Source of the DNA: Treponema sp.
Lineage (GTDB): Bacteria > Spirochaetota > Spirochaetia > Treponematales > Treponemataceae
DNA length: 64,000 nt
Direction: 5' to 3'
NCBI GenBank assembly: GCA_017446265.1
Contig: JAFSRD010000020.1
Span: 1 to 64,000 of the forward strand
A program made the translations under genes and the position numbers. Below are positions 33,890-42,127 of this stretch, piece by piece. The first letter of the stretch is position 1; the number at the start of each line of letters is the position of its first letter. Below the pieces are notes generated by a model. The model worked only from the letters and a program-made list of their open reading frames with translations, was not told where the DNA came from and made no database searches.

Positions 33890-34708
33890 CTACCATCCAC
33901 CTGACGCACCGCCGCCGCCAAATCCCCCGCCTCCTCCTGAAAAGCCGCCGCTAGAGAAGCCTCCGCCAAAACTGCCGCGAGATGAATAGCTTCTGCCTGA
34001 CGAATAGCGTCCCGTTCTGTTTTGCGTGCTTTGGCGGTATTTTGCAAAGAGATACCACGGAATCCAAAAACTGCGGCGGCACGCGAGGTTTGGAATGATT
34101 GTAATCCATGCAAGGTAAAAGAGCAGCGCAAAGAGGATTGCAGGAATGGGAGCGGCTTCTCGTTCGTCTACAACGCTTTTTTCCACGAGCTGCGCATCTG
34201 AAGCAGCAATGCCTCCCATATTCTTTACGCCCGCGATAATTCCTTCGCCATAGTTTCCGCTTTGGAATTTCGGTGCAATCACGTTGCGAATTATCAGCCC
34301 GCATTTTGTATCTGTAAGTTTTCCTTCTAGCCCGTAGCCCACTTCAATGCGTATCTTGCGCTCGTTCAACGCAATGAGCAAGAGCGCGCCATTGTCCTCT
34401 TTTGCTTGACCAAGTTGCCACTGCTCAACAACGCGCATGCTGAACTGTTCAAGACTTTCACCTTCAAGCGACGGGATTGTTAAAACGGCAATCTGTATGC
34501 CTGTTGTATTTTCGAGCGATGCAAGATACGACACAAGTTCTTGCTTTTCCGCACTGCTTATAATGTTTGCATTATCTATTACATAGTCAGTGAGCGCAGG
34601 AACGGAAAGCGCAAAAATTGCCGATGACGCGCATAAGATGGCTGCAAGTATTGTTATCGTTTTTTTCCATACGTGCTGCGAGACACCACGCCGGCGCGCG
34701 AACACCAT
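33890..34708 (-). CDS. TPM-domain membrane protein with glycine-rich tail
   Basis: About 272 residues. N-terminal signal anchor (TITILAAILCASSAIFAL), then a TPM/DUF477 domain ('VIDNANIISSAEKQEL', 'IQIAVLTIPSLEGESLEQF', 'NGALLLIALNERKIRIEVGYGLEG'), one membrane helix ('ILFALLFYLAWITIIP') and a Ser/Gly-rich C-terminus (GGG-rich last 45 residues), as in YgcG-type proteins linked to LemA. Such proteins have phosphatase-like or membrane-stress roles; not proven. The open frame extends to 34786, overlapping the next gene, but 34708 gives a normal signal n-region. Third in the lemA cluster. Confidence 0.8.
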   Translation of the reverse strand: MVFARRRGVSQHVWKKTITILAAILCASSAIFALSVPALTDYVIDNANIISSAEKQELVSYLASLENTTGIQIAVLTIPSLEGESLEQFSMRVVEQWQLGQAKEDNGALLLIALNERKIRIEVGYGLEGKLTDTKCGLIIRNVIAPKFQSGNYGEGIIAGVKNMGGIAASDAQLVEKSVVDEREAAPIPAILFALLFYLAWITIIPNLACRRSFWIPWYLFAKYRQSTQNRTGRYSSGRSYSSRGSFGGGFSSGGFSGGGGGFGGGGASGGW

Positions 34709-34776
34709 ATGCCGCTCTGCGCCCCACACAGCACGCTGGCATGATTGTGGCATGCGCCCCGCAACAGCACTGTTTG

Positions 34777-35481
34777 TCAATACCATTCTGCGTCCTCCAG
34801 TATGACAAGTCCGTCTGGAAGCTCATTCGGATTTTCTGTACGCGCAGGAAAATTTTCTGCAAGCAGGCTGCCGCATTTTTCAATCGCGTTAATAAATCCT
34901 TGCGTTGCATTTCCCGCTTTGATGTCTGAAGCGAGCTCGTCAGAAATGAGTTGCCACAAATCGTGCGAAATCTTTTTTGAAATGCCTATATCTGCAATGA
35001 TGCGCACTTCTTTTTCCATGCAGGAGACAAAAATCAAAATGCCTGAATGCTCCGACGTAGCGTACACGCCGCTTTCTGCAAAAAAGCGAAACGCACGGCG
35101 AGAAACATTTGCGCTACGCACTGCACGAGGGATTATTATTTTATCGAGCGCAGGAATGTTGAAAATATAAAATGCAATGATGACGGCGGCAAGACAGATA
35201 AGCCCGTAAAGCGCGGGAAGCGACCATGCGTATTCGCTCCACGAAATCCGTCCGTATGCGTTCCGCAGTTGCTCTGCAAACGGCAATGCCGCTGCAAATA
35301 CGAAGGCAGCGGCGCATATTGCCGCGAGCAGCTCCCAGAATGCGTAGTGGGCGCTTTCTGCTGTAATTGCCACTCTGACTTCGCCTGTTGTTGCAGATTC
35401 GGCTTTTTCTGTTGCCGCTTTGATTTTTTCAAAGTCAGTTTGCGTGAGTTTAAATTTTTTGAGCATTGCCGAAGTTTTCAT
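34777..35481 (-). CDS. Second TPM-domain membrane protein
   Basis: 234 residues. TPM-type segments ('AESATTGEVRVAI' near residue 30 and 'HSGILIFVSCMEKEVRIIADIG' near 150) split by two membrane helices ('FWELLAAICAAAFVFAAALPF' and 'LPALYGLICLAAVIIAFYIF'). This arrangement is typical of the shorter TPM protein encoded beside YgcG-like proteins. No signal peptide; the domain would lie mainly on one side of the inner membrane. Lies between lemA and the other TPM gene, with gaps under 30 bp. Confidence 0.75.
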   Translation of the reverse strand: MKTSAMLKKFKLTQTDFEKIKAATEKAESATTGEVRVAITAESAHYAFWELLAAICAAAFVFAAALPFAEQLRNAYGRISWSEYAWSLPALYGLICLAAVIIAFYIFNIPALDKIIIPRAVRSANVSRRAFRFFAESGVYATSEHSGILIFVSCMEKEVRIIADIGISKKISHDLWQLISDELASDIKAGNATQGFINAIEKCGSLLAENFPARTENPNELPDGLVILEDAEWY

Positions 35482-35506
35482 GTTGTTGTTCCAAAATTAT
35501 TAATTG

Positions 35507-36112
35507 TTAAAATTCAACTTTCGGGGCAGCTTGCGCTTCGCTTGCAGCAGTGAAATACTGCTTTGCCGTAAAGTTGCCAAAGCCCGCAATAACAGTGTTC
35601 GGGAAACGGCGTATATACGCATTGAAACGCTGTGCCGCTTCGTTGAAACGCTGGCGCGCTACAGCAATGCGGTTTTCAGTGCCCTCCAGTTCGTCTTGCA
35701 GCGCAAGAAAGTTTTGATTCGCTTGCAACGCCGGGTAATTTTCAGCTACAACGAGAAGCCGCTGCAAGCTCGACGAAAGCGCGCTTTGAATCTGTTGATA
35801 CTGGGCAAATGCATTCGGGTCAGAGAGCACAGATTCGTCAACGTTCACTACGCCGCCCGCTCGCGCCCGTGCTTCTGTCACTTGCGTAAACACGTCGCTT
35901 TCATGCGTCGCGTAACCTTTCACCGTTGAAACAAGATTTGGAATCAAATCGTAGCGTCGCTGGTATTGGTTCTGCACTTCTGCCCATGAACTTGTAACAG
36001 CTTCGTCCATAGTGACCATAGTGTTGTATGTGCTGCATCCACGCAACACAAAACCGACCGCCACAACAACAATAATAAGCAGCGTTGTCAATCCCTTTGA
36101 AAGTTTATTCAT
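35507..36112 (-). CDS. lemA: LemA family protein
   Basis: 201 residues. N-terminal membrane segment (TTLLIIVVVAVGFVLRGC) and the LemA core: 'YNTMVTMDEAVTSSWAEVQNQYQRRYDLIPNLVSTVKGY' pattern (YN.....E.V...W..V..Q...R.DLIPNLV), 'TEARARAG', 'YPALQANQNFLALQDELEGTENRIAVARQRFN'. LemA proteins have an extracytoplasmic helical bundle and co-occur with TPM proteins, as here. GGAG precedes the start. First gene of the three-gene minus operon. Physiological role not settled. Confidence 0.93.
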   Translation of the reverse strand: MNKLSKGLTTLLIIVVVAVGFVLRGCSTYNTMVTMDEAVTSSWAEVQNQYQRRYDLIPNLVSTVKGYATHESDVFTQVTEARARAGGVVNVDESVLSDPNAFAQYQQIQSALSSSLQRLLVVAENYPALQANQNFLALQDELEGTENRIAVARQRFNEAAQRFNAYIRRFPNTVIAGFGNFTAKQYFTAASEAQAAPKVEF

Positions 36113-36281
36113 AGCCATACTCCATTTTGCATATTAGCATTACTATACTGATTTTTGCAAAAAAAATCACCAGTTCAAATTTGTTCAGCGCCCATAACAG
36201 TGCTTGGACGGTTTTGTTTTAGTTGCACTTTTTCGAGAGTTCACATGGTGCATGCGGCTCATATGATTGCACAGGGAAATC

Positions 36282-36311
36282 TTGACATTTCCGAAATACA
36301 ACTTATATACT
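36282..36311 (+). promoter_or_regulatory. dctPQM promoter
   Basis: TTGACA (36282-36287), 18 nt, TATACT (36306-36311). The leader is about 17 nt and includes AGGAGG (36321-36326) before the ATG at 36335. Confidence 0.75.
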
Positions 36312-36334
36312 TTTTCTATTAGGAGGATAACGAC

Positions 36335-37336
36335 ATGAAAAAAGTAGTTTTTATTGCAAGTTTGTTATTCATTACCAGCGCTGTGTTTGCAATCGGAGCT
36401 TCTGACAGCAATAAAACAAGTACAGGAACAATGGTTTTACGTTATGCAGAAAACCAGCCGCAAGATTATCCGACAACAAAAGCTGCATATGAATTTGCGC
36501 GCATCATTGAAGAGAAGACAAACGGGCGCATTAAAGTTGAAGTGTATTATGGCGCGCAACTCGGCGATGAAAAAACAGTTATTGAGCAGCTTCAGTTTGG
36601 CGCAATTGATTTTACGCGCGTTTCAGTTTCGCCGCTTGCAGAATTTAGTAAATCGCTCAATGTGCTGCAGCTTCCATATTTGTACCGCGATGCTGACCAA
36701 ATGTGGAAAGTGCTTGACGGCGAAATAGGACAAGACTTTTTAAAATCGCTTGAAGCAAGCGGCTTTGTCGGACTTTCATGGTTTGACGCAGGCGCGCGCA
36801 ACTTTTACAATTCGCGCCGTCCTATCAATTCGCTCGCAGATTTGCGCGGTCTCAAAATTCGCGTGCAGGAATCGCAGCAGATGATGGACATGGTGCAAGC
36901 ACTCGGTGCAAATCCTACACCGATGGCATATGGCGAAGTGTATTCTGCGCTGCAAACAGGCGTTATCGACGGCGCGGAAAACAACTGGCCGTCATTTGAA
37001 TCTACATCGCACTACGAAGTGTCAAAGTATTTTGTGCTTGATGAACACACGCGCGTTCCTGAACCGCAGCTTGTTTCAAAAATGACGTGGAACAAGCTCT
37101 CTGCGGCAGACCAGCAAATCATCAGAGCGGCGGCGGCAGAAGCGGCAAAGCTTGAACGAAAATTGTGGATTGAGCGAGAAAAAGAATCTGAAGCAAAAGT
37201 ACGCGCAGGCGGCGCTGTTATCACAACGCTTTCTGCAGCAGAAAAACAAAAGTTCCAAAATGCTATGGCGCCGCTGTACAAAAAATACGGCGCAGGATAT
37301 GAAGACATTATCGCAAAGATTCAGGCAACGCGGTAG
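36335..37336 (+). CDS. dctP: TRAP transporter substrate-binding protein DctP
   Basis: 333 residues; signal peptide 'MKKVVFIASLLFITSAVFAIG'. DctP fold: 'LRYAENQPQDYPTTKAAYEFA', 'NGRIKVEVYYGAQLGDEK', and 'GLKIRVQESQQMMDMVQALGANPTPMAYGEVYSALQTGVIDGAENN' region whose conserved Arg (in KIRV) binds the substrate carboxylate. This is a C4-dicarboxylate or sugar-acid type receptor; exact ligand unknown. Strong ribosome site and promoter. Followed by the two membrane subunits. Confidence 0.94.
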   Translation: MKKVVFIASLLFITSAVFAIGASDSNKTSTGTMVLRYAENQPQDYPTTKAAYEFARIIEEKTNGRIKVEVYYGAQLGDEKTVIEQLQFGAIDFTRVSVSPLAEFSKSLNVLQLPYLYRDADQMWKVLDGEIGQDFLKSLEASGFVGLSWFDAGARNFYNSRRPINSLADLRGLKIRVQESQQMMDMVQALGANPTPMAYGEVYSALQTGVIDGAENNWPSFESTSHYEVSKYFVLDEHTRVPEPQLVSKMTWNKLSAADQQIIRAAAAEAAKLERKLWIEREKESEAKVRAGGAVITTLSAAEKQKFQNAMAPLYKKYGAGYEDIIAKIQATR

Positions 37337-37397
37337 CATTTTTTAGTTCTAGAACAGCGGAACCATGCAACTCGATGCGCCAATTAGGAATCATGCT

Positions 37398-37964
37398 ATG
37401 ACAAAGAAAATTTTTCGCGATGACATGAACGCGCTTGAAAAAATAGTAAGCAGCATCACATTCGTTTTTGATGTGATTTACAGAATCTTTCTTGAATACG
37501 CTAAAATCGTGTTGATTGTCATCGTGCTCATCGTGAGTGCACAAGTTGTAAGTCGCAAGTTTTTAAATACGAGCATTCGCTGGTCAGAAGAAATAGCGCT
37601 GCTGCTTATGATTTGGATGGCATTCATCTCTATGGCAATCGGCGTAGAGCGTCGTCTGCATATTGCAATCGAAATATTTGCCAATAGGCTTCCGCAATCT
37701 GTTCAATGTGTTTTGGAAAAAGCAAGCGACACTGCAACATTTGTATTTGGATTTGTGCTGCTCGTATATGGCGTGCATCTTGTCAAAGCTACCATGTCGT
37801 CTACGCTTCCCGCTACGCAGATTCCTGCCGGCGTGCAATACATGATGATGCCTGTAGGTGGATTTTTTATTATGTATTTCTCGCTGTTTTCGCTGTTCAA
37901 TCTTTCAAAATATCGCCACTATGACATTGAAGGCGACACAGAGTCGGAGGCAAATGATGGTTAA
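37398..37964 (+). CDS. dctQ: TRAP transporter small permease DctQ
   Basis: 188 residues with four membrane helices: 'KIVLIVIVLIVSAQVVSR', 'SEEIALLLMIWMAFISMAIG', 'FVFGFVLLVYGVHLV', 'MMMPVGGFFIMYFSLFSLF'. The 'SEEIALLLMIWMAFIS' stretch is the DctQ hallmark. Start at ATG 37398 (MTKKIFRDD) with AGGA upstream. Ends 8 bp inside dctM. Confidence 0.92.
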   Translation: MTKKIFRDDMNALEKIVSSITFVFDVIYRIFLEYAKIVLIVIVLIVSAQVVSRKFLNTSIRWSEEIALLLMIWMAFISMAIGVERRLHIAIEIFANRLPQSVQCVLEKASDTATFVFGFVLLVYGVHLVKATMSSTLPATQIPAGVQYMMMPVGGFFIMYFSLFSLFNLSKYRHYDIEGDTESEANDG

Positions 37965-39258
37965 TCAAACTGTTGCCATTTGGATTTTGCTTGGCAGCTT
38001 TGTGTTGTTTCTCATATTAAAAATGCCTGTTGTGTTTGCACTTGCAATTTCTTCGTGTGCGACAATGCTCTACATGCGTCTGCCGCTCATGGCGTTTATT
38101 CAGCAGATGGCAAAATCAATCAACAGCTTTTCGCTCATGGCAATTCCGTTTTTTGTGCTCGCTGGCGAAATTATGGGGGCAGGCGGCATTTCAAACAGAC
38201 TGCTCAAATGTGCAAACGTCATTGTCGGAAGATTCCGCGGCGGTCTTGCATATGTAAATGTGCTCGGTTCAATGTTCTTTGGCCATCTTTCTGGCTCTGC
38301 GGTTGCCGATGTTTCGTCACTCGGCTCTGTTGAAATTCCCATGCAGGTAAAAGCAGGATACGATGCTCCGTTTTCTGTAGCGATTACTGTTGCTTCTGCA
38401 TGTCAAGGTGTGCTCATTCCGCCGAGCCACAACATGATTATTTACTCTCTCGCAGCAGGTGGCGTTTCTGTCGGTGCGCTTTTTATGGCGGGGCTTGTAC
38501 CGGGAATCATGCTTGGCATTTTGCTTATCATCGTGTGCATGGTTTTGTCTGTTGTCCGTCATTATCCAAAAGGAGAAGCGGTTCCATTTAAAGAAGGCGT
38601 AAAAATTATGTGGAGTGCCATTCTTGCGCTGTTTACGGCAGTTATCATTTTGCTCGGCGTAACGCTTGGATTTTTTACAGCCACAGAGAGCGCGGCAATC
38701 GCAACAATTTACGCATTTATCATTTCAATGTTTGTGTACAAAGAGCTTACGTGGAGTATGATGCCGCGTATTTTGATGAACACGGTGAAAACGCTTGCCA
38801 TGGTGTTTTCGCTCATTGCCGCAGCAGGTGCGTTCGGTTATTTGCTTGCATTGCTCCGCGTGCCGACGCTGATTACGCAGGGGCTGCTTTTAATTTCGTC
38901 AAACAAAATTATTATTTTTCTGCTCATCAATATCATGCTGCTGCTGCTCGGCTGCATCATGGATATGGCGCCGCTCATCCTCATCGTTACACCGATTTTA
39001 GTGCCCGTTGTAAAAGCGTTTGGCATGAGTCCCGTGCAGTTTGGCATCGTGCTCATTTTTAATCTCGCAGTCGGACTCTGCACGCCGCCTGTCGGTTCTG
39101 CGCTTTTTGTTGGCTGCGGCATTGGAAAAATCAGCATAGAAGAAACAGTGAAAGCCATGCTCCCTATGTATATTGTTATGGTTGCGGGATTGCTGCTCGT
39201 TACGTTTGTTCCAGAGATTTCGCTTGCGTTGCCGCGCGCCATCGGTTACCCAGTGTGA
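37957..39258 (+). CDS. dctM: TRAP transporter large permease DctM
   Basis: 433 residues, about 12 helices. 'FFVLAGEIMGAGGISNRL', 'GHLSGSAVADVSSLG' and 'IPPSHNMIIYSLAAGGVS' are signature loops of the Na+-coupled DctM subunit. Two adjacent ATGs (37954 and 37957) follow CGGAGG; 37957 gives better spacing. No two-component DctS/R-type regulator is nearby. The palindromic tandem repeat starts 8 bp after the stop codon. Confidence 0.94.
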   Translation: MVNQTVAIWILLGSFVLFLILKMPVVFALAISSCATMLYMRLPLMAFIQQMAKSINSFSLMAIPFFVLAGEIMGAGGISNRLLKCANVIVGRFRGGLAYVNVLGSMFFGHLSGSAVADVSSLGSVEIPMQVKAGYDAPFSVAITVASACQGVLIPPSHNMIIYSLAAGGVSVGALFMAGLVPGIMLGILLIIVCMVLSVVRHYPKGEAVPFKEGVKIMWSAILALFTAVIILLGVTLGFFTATESAAIATIYAFIISMFVYKELTWSMMPRILMNTVKTLAMVFSLIAAAGAFGYLLALLRVPTLITQGLLLISSNKIIIFLLINIMLLLLGCIMDMAPLILIVTPILVPVVKAFGMSPVQFGIVLIFNLAVGLCTPPVGSALFVGCGIGKISIEETVKAMLPMYIVMVAGLLLVTFVPEISLALPRAIGYPV

Positions 39259-39265
39259 TATGCCA

Positions 39266-39694
39266 AATGCGCGTAAAAATCGCGTCCGCGATTTTGCTGT
39301 TATTTTAACAAATGGCAGAGCACACGAGGTGCGAAACGGCACTGCAAGAATTTGAGCCCGAAACTGTGCTTCGGAGAAAATTCTTGCATCGTACAAAAAA
39401 TACACGGATGTATTTTTTGTACGTACTGCTCGCAATTTCTCAATGCGCGTAAAAATCGCGTCCGCGATTTTTGCTGTTATTTTAACAAATGGCAGAGCAC
39501 ACGAGGTGCGAAACGGCACTGCAAGAATTTGCGCCCGAAACGATGCTTCGGAGAAAATTCTTGCATCGTACAAAAAATACACGGATGTATTTTTTGTACG
39601 TACTGCTCGCAATTTCTCAATGCGCGTAAAAATCGCGTCCGCGATTTTTGCTATTTACACGCTCGAAATTGCTCCGCACTGCTCGCAATTTCTC
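39266..39694. repeat. Tandem repeat of a 176/177-bp unit containing several palindromes
   Basis: Copy 1 is 39266-39441 (176 bp), copy 2 is 39442-39618 (177 bp), with only a handful of differences. A third, internally deleted copy keeps the first 34 bp (39619-39652) and the last 17 bp (39678-39694). Each full unit has three strong stem-loops: AAAATCGCG/CGCGATTTT; an 11-bp stem TGCAAGAATTT/AAATTCTTGCA (39343-39353, 39378-39388) with an inner CCGAA/TTCGG; and a 13-bp stem GTACAAAAAATAC/GTATTTTTTGTAC (39391-39403, 39410-39422). Frames through it on both strands are by-products of the repeat. It fills most of the 619-bp gap between dctM and pfkA. Confidence 0.9.
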
Positions 39695-39792
39695 GCTCTT
39701 GCAAAAAAAAACGATTAGCTATACATTTAATGGACGAACCTCAATGCAGAGCGTTTGGGGTGTCATTCGTTCTCATAAGGTGTCGCAGTTGG

Positions 39793-39834
39793 ATTTAATG
39801 TCCTCTTTATGATGCACGCGGTGGGGCATTAAAT
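39793..39834 (+). promoter_or_regulatory. Leader hairpin upstream of the phosphofructokinase gene
   Basis: ATTTAATGTCCT (39793-39804) pairs with 39823-39834 (GGGGCATTAAAT) over 12 bp including two G.T wobbles, with an 18-nt loop, 43 bp before the ATG. The motif ATTTAATG also occurs at 39724-39731 just upstream, so alternative pairings are possible. No clear promoter was found; the remaining 39695-39792 shows nothing else I can name. Confidence 0.35.
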
Positions 39835-39877
39835 TCTTCGCACGAATAAAATGCTAGTACTAAGGGGTGTGTAGAGT

Positions 39878-41275
39878 ATGATAACAAGCGAAAAATACGA
39901 TTTTACTGTCGAGACGCTTGGAGAGTGCAAGGTTCCTTCGCCTATTCAACTTTCTACTGTTGTCGGTGATTTCCGTGCGAATTACGTAAAAGATGACTCG
40001 TTTGTTCGCTATCATGTTAACGTGTTTCGCGATAGTGGAGAAGATGACAAAACGTCGTCAAATCTCATGCAAAAAGCAGGACCTCGCGAATTTATTTATT
40101 TTGACCCGAAACACGTAAAGGCAGGCATCTGTACATGCGGCGGTCTGTGTCCAGGCTTGAATGATGTTATTCGCTCTGTTGTGCGTTGCTTGTATACGCG
40201 CTACGGTGTGCGTCGTATTGTAGGATTCCAGTTTGGCTTTAAAGGTTTTTTTGCAGACGAAGGATTTGAAATAGTCGAACTGAGTCCAAATGTTGTCGAT
40301 GAGATTCACAAAATAGGCGGCTCGTTTTTAGGCACAAGCAGAGGCGGCGGCGAGCGTTACATGGAGGTGGTTGACTGCATTGAGCGGCTCGGCATTAACG
40401 CAATGTTTATTATTGGCGGTGACGGCACGCAGCGTGGCGCACTTGACATTGCAAACGAGGTGTCAAAACGAGGGCTCAAAGTTTCTGTTATAGGCATTCC
40501 GAAAACTGTTGACAACGATTTGCTTTTTATTGACCGTTCGTTTGGATTTGAAACGGCAGTTGAAAAAGCAAGAGAAGCTGTCATGGCAATTCACATGGAA
40601 GCCCATTCGCAGATAAACGGCATTGGTCTTGTTAAATTGATGGGGCGCGAGTCAGGCTTTATTGCTGCGGCAACGGCGCTTGCTTCGCACGAAGCAAATT
40701 TTTGCCTTATTCCCGAAGTGCCGTTTGATATGGACGGACCAAATGGGTTTCTTGCCAATCTTGAAAAGCGACTTTGCAAGCATCATCATGCTGTTATCAT
40801 AGTTGCAGAAGGTGCGGGGCAAGAATTATTGACAAAAACGAATGAAAAAGACGCATCTGGCAATATCAAACTTGCAGACATAGGCATGTACTTGCGCGAT
40901 GAAATTGAAAAATATTTTAAAAACAGAAAGATGCACATCAATATGAAATATATTGATCCAAGCTATCAGATTCGTGCGGCAGTTACTGATGCAAATGATT
41001 CCATTTACTGTGAACGGCTTGGCAACAACGCAGCTCATGCGGCAATGGCGGGCAAGACAAAAATCGTCATTGGTCTCGTGCATGACAAGTTCGTGCATAT
41101 TCCGATAAGCGAAGTGACGCGGCACAGAAATATTGTAGATGCTGAAAGTGCAATGTGGCGTGATGCGCTTGACGCAACAGACCAGCCCATTATGATGGTG
41201 AACAATATGGAGATGGCACGCGAACGTATAGCACGTGCGGCGGCAAACGGCATGAAGAAGCCGAATGAAAAATAA
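39878..41275 (+). CDS. pfkA: 6-phosphofructokinase, long group-II clade
   Basis: 465 residues. '[18 protein letters not shown]' nucleotide/PPi loop near residue 84, 'GGDGTQRGA' near 185, '[10 protein letters not shown]' near 212, 'MGRESGFIA' near 260. The combination of Gly in GGDG and Lys in PKTVDND is that of the ATP-dependent long enzymes (Trypanosoma, and the second PFK of T. pallidum), not of the PPi-dependent type, which has GGDD. It phosphorylates fructose 6-phosphate in glycolysis; ATP use is inferred from those two residues. Ribosome site AAGGGG is slightly far from ATG. Convergent with the sirtuin gene, 2 bp apart. Confidence 0.88.
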   Translation: MITSEKYDFTVETLGECKVPSPIQLSTVVGDFRANYVKDDSFVRYHVNVFRDSGEDDKTSSNLMQKAGPREFIYFDPKHVKAGICTCGGLCPGLNDVIRSVVRCLYTRYGVRRIVGFQFGFKGFFADEGFEIVELSPNVVDEIHKIGGSFLGTSRGGGERYMEVVDCIERLGINAMFIIGGDGTQRGALDIANEVSKRGLKVSVIGIPKTVDNDLLFIDRSFGFETAVEKAREAVMAIHMEAHSQINGIGLVKLMGRESGFIAAATALASHEANFCLIPEVPFDMDGPNGFLANLEKRLCKHHHAVIIVAEGAGQELLTKTNEKDASGNIKLADIGMYLRDEIEKYFKNRKMHINMKYIDPSYQIRAAVTDANDSIYCERLGNNAAHAAMAGKTKIVIGLVHDKFVHIPISEVTRHRNIVDAESAMWRDALDATDQPIMMVNNMEMARERIARAAANGMKKPNEK

Positions 41276-41277
41276 AT

Positions 41278-42045
41278 TTACGTGTGCACGGTTATTGCAT
41301 CAAACACTTTGCCTATTGCATCGCGAATGACGAGACGCGCAGCGTCATCTCCGCTTGTTGTGGATTTATTAATGACGACAAGTTTGTCTCCTCTATAGTA
41401 ATTAATAAGCCCTGCCGCAGGATATACTACGAGCGATGTACCGCCGATGATGAGCATATCTGCGTTGCCGATTGCTTTTACCGCGCCGTCTATGCACGAC
41501 TGATCGAGCCCTTCTTCGTAAAGGACGACATCTGGCTTGACAATGCCGCCGCATTTTGTGCAATGAGGAACGCCGTCATCACTGATTTCGCTCGCAGCAA
41601 TAAAGTTGATGTCGTACGTCATGTGGCAGTTCATGCAGTAATTGCGGAGCGTGCTCCCGTGCAGCTCAAACACATTTTTGCTTCCTGCAGCTTGATGCAG
41701 CCCGTCAATATTCTGCGTAACTATTGCATTGAGTTTACCTGCTTTTTCAAGCGCGGCAAGTTTGAAGTGCGCAGCATTCGGCTTTGCTCCTTTGACGATA
41801 AGTTTTTCGCGATAGAAACGGTAAAATTCTTTTGGATTTGCGTTGAAAAAACTTCTGCTGATGATTTGTTCTTGCGGGTAGTTCCATTTTTGCTGATACA
41901 GGCCATCTACGCTGCGAAAATCAGGAATGCCGCTCTCTGTTGAAACGCCTGCCCCACCAAAAAAGACGATGTTGGCGCTTTCATTGATGAGGCGTTGCAA
42001 CTCGGCAACACCTGCTGCGAAATCGTTGTATGTTTGTGTATTCAT
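41278..42045 (-). CDS. cobB: NAD-dependent protein deacylase (Sir2/CobB family)
   Basis: 255 residues. 'GGAGVSTESGIPDFRS' NAD-binding motif, 'TQNIDGLHQAAGS' with catalytic His in 'ELHGS', and a zinc module 'CMNCHMTYD...CTKCGG'. Removes acetyl or other acyl groups from lysines using NAD. The residues after 'DFRS' (VDGLYQQ) lack the Tyr-Arg pair of desuccinylases, so deacetylation is more likely. Start at ATG 42045: TATACT ends 6 nt before it, so the mRNA is predicted leaderless; the longer frame to 42063 crosses the -10 box. Confidence 0.95.
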   Translation of the reverse strand: MNTQTYNDFAAGVAELQRLINESANIVFFGGAGVSTESGIPDFRSVDGLYQQKWNYPQEQIISRSFFNANPKEFYRFYREKLIVKGAKPNAAHFKLAALEKAGKLNAIVTQNIDGLHQAAGSKNVFELHGSTLRNYCMNCHMTYDINFIAASEISDDGVPHCTKCGGIVKPDVVLYEEGLDQSCIDGAVKAIGNADMLIIGGTSLVVYPAAGLINYYRGDKLVVINKSTTSGDDAARLVIRDAIGKVFDAITVHT

Positions 42046-42051
42046 GTGCCT

Positions 42052-42080
42052 AGTATAGCACATAATCGCTCTGTTGTGAA
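42052..42080 (-). promoter_or_regulatory. Sirtuin promoter, predicted leaderless
   Basis: Minus-strand TTCACA (42075-42080), 17 nt, TATACT (42052-42057), then 6 nt to ATG with no Shine-Dalgarno motif. Confidence 0.65.
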
Positions 42081-42127
42081 AATTATTGCGTACACAGCAC
42101 GGCGCGCACGTTATGCCGATGTGATTT

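Noticed and set aside
39266-39694. CRISPR array.
   Set aside because: The repeats are 176/177 bp and directly abutting; there are no unique spacers of uniform length and no cas genes.
39352-39798. Open frame of 148 codons through the tandem repeat (and a 204-codon frame on the other strand, 38998-39612).
   Set aside because: Both come from reading through the 176/177-bp repeats, give repeated peptide blocks with no ribosome site, and the minus frame also overlaps dctM.
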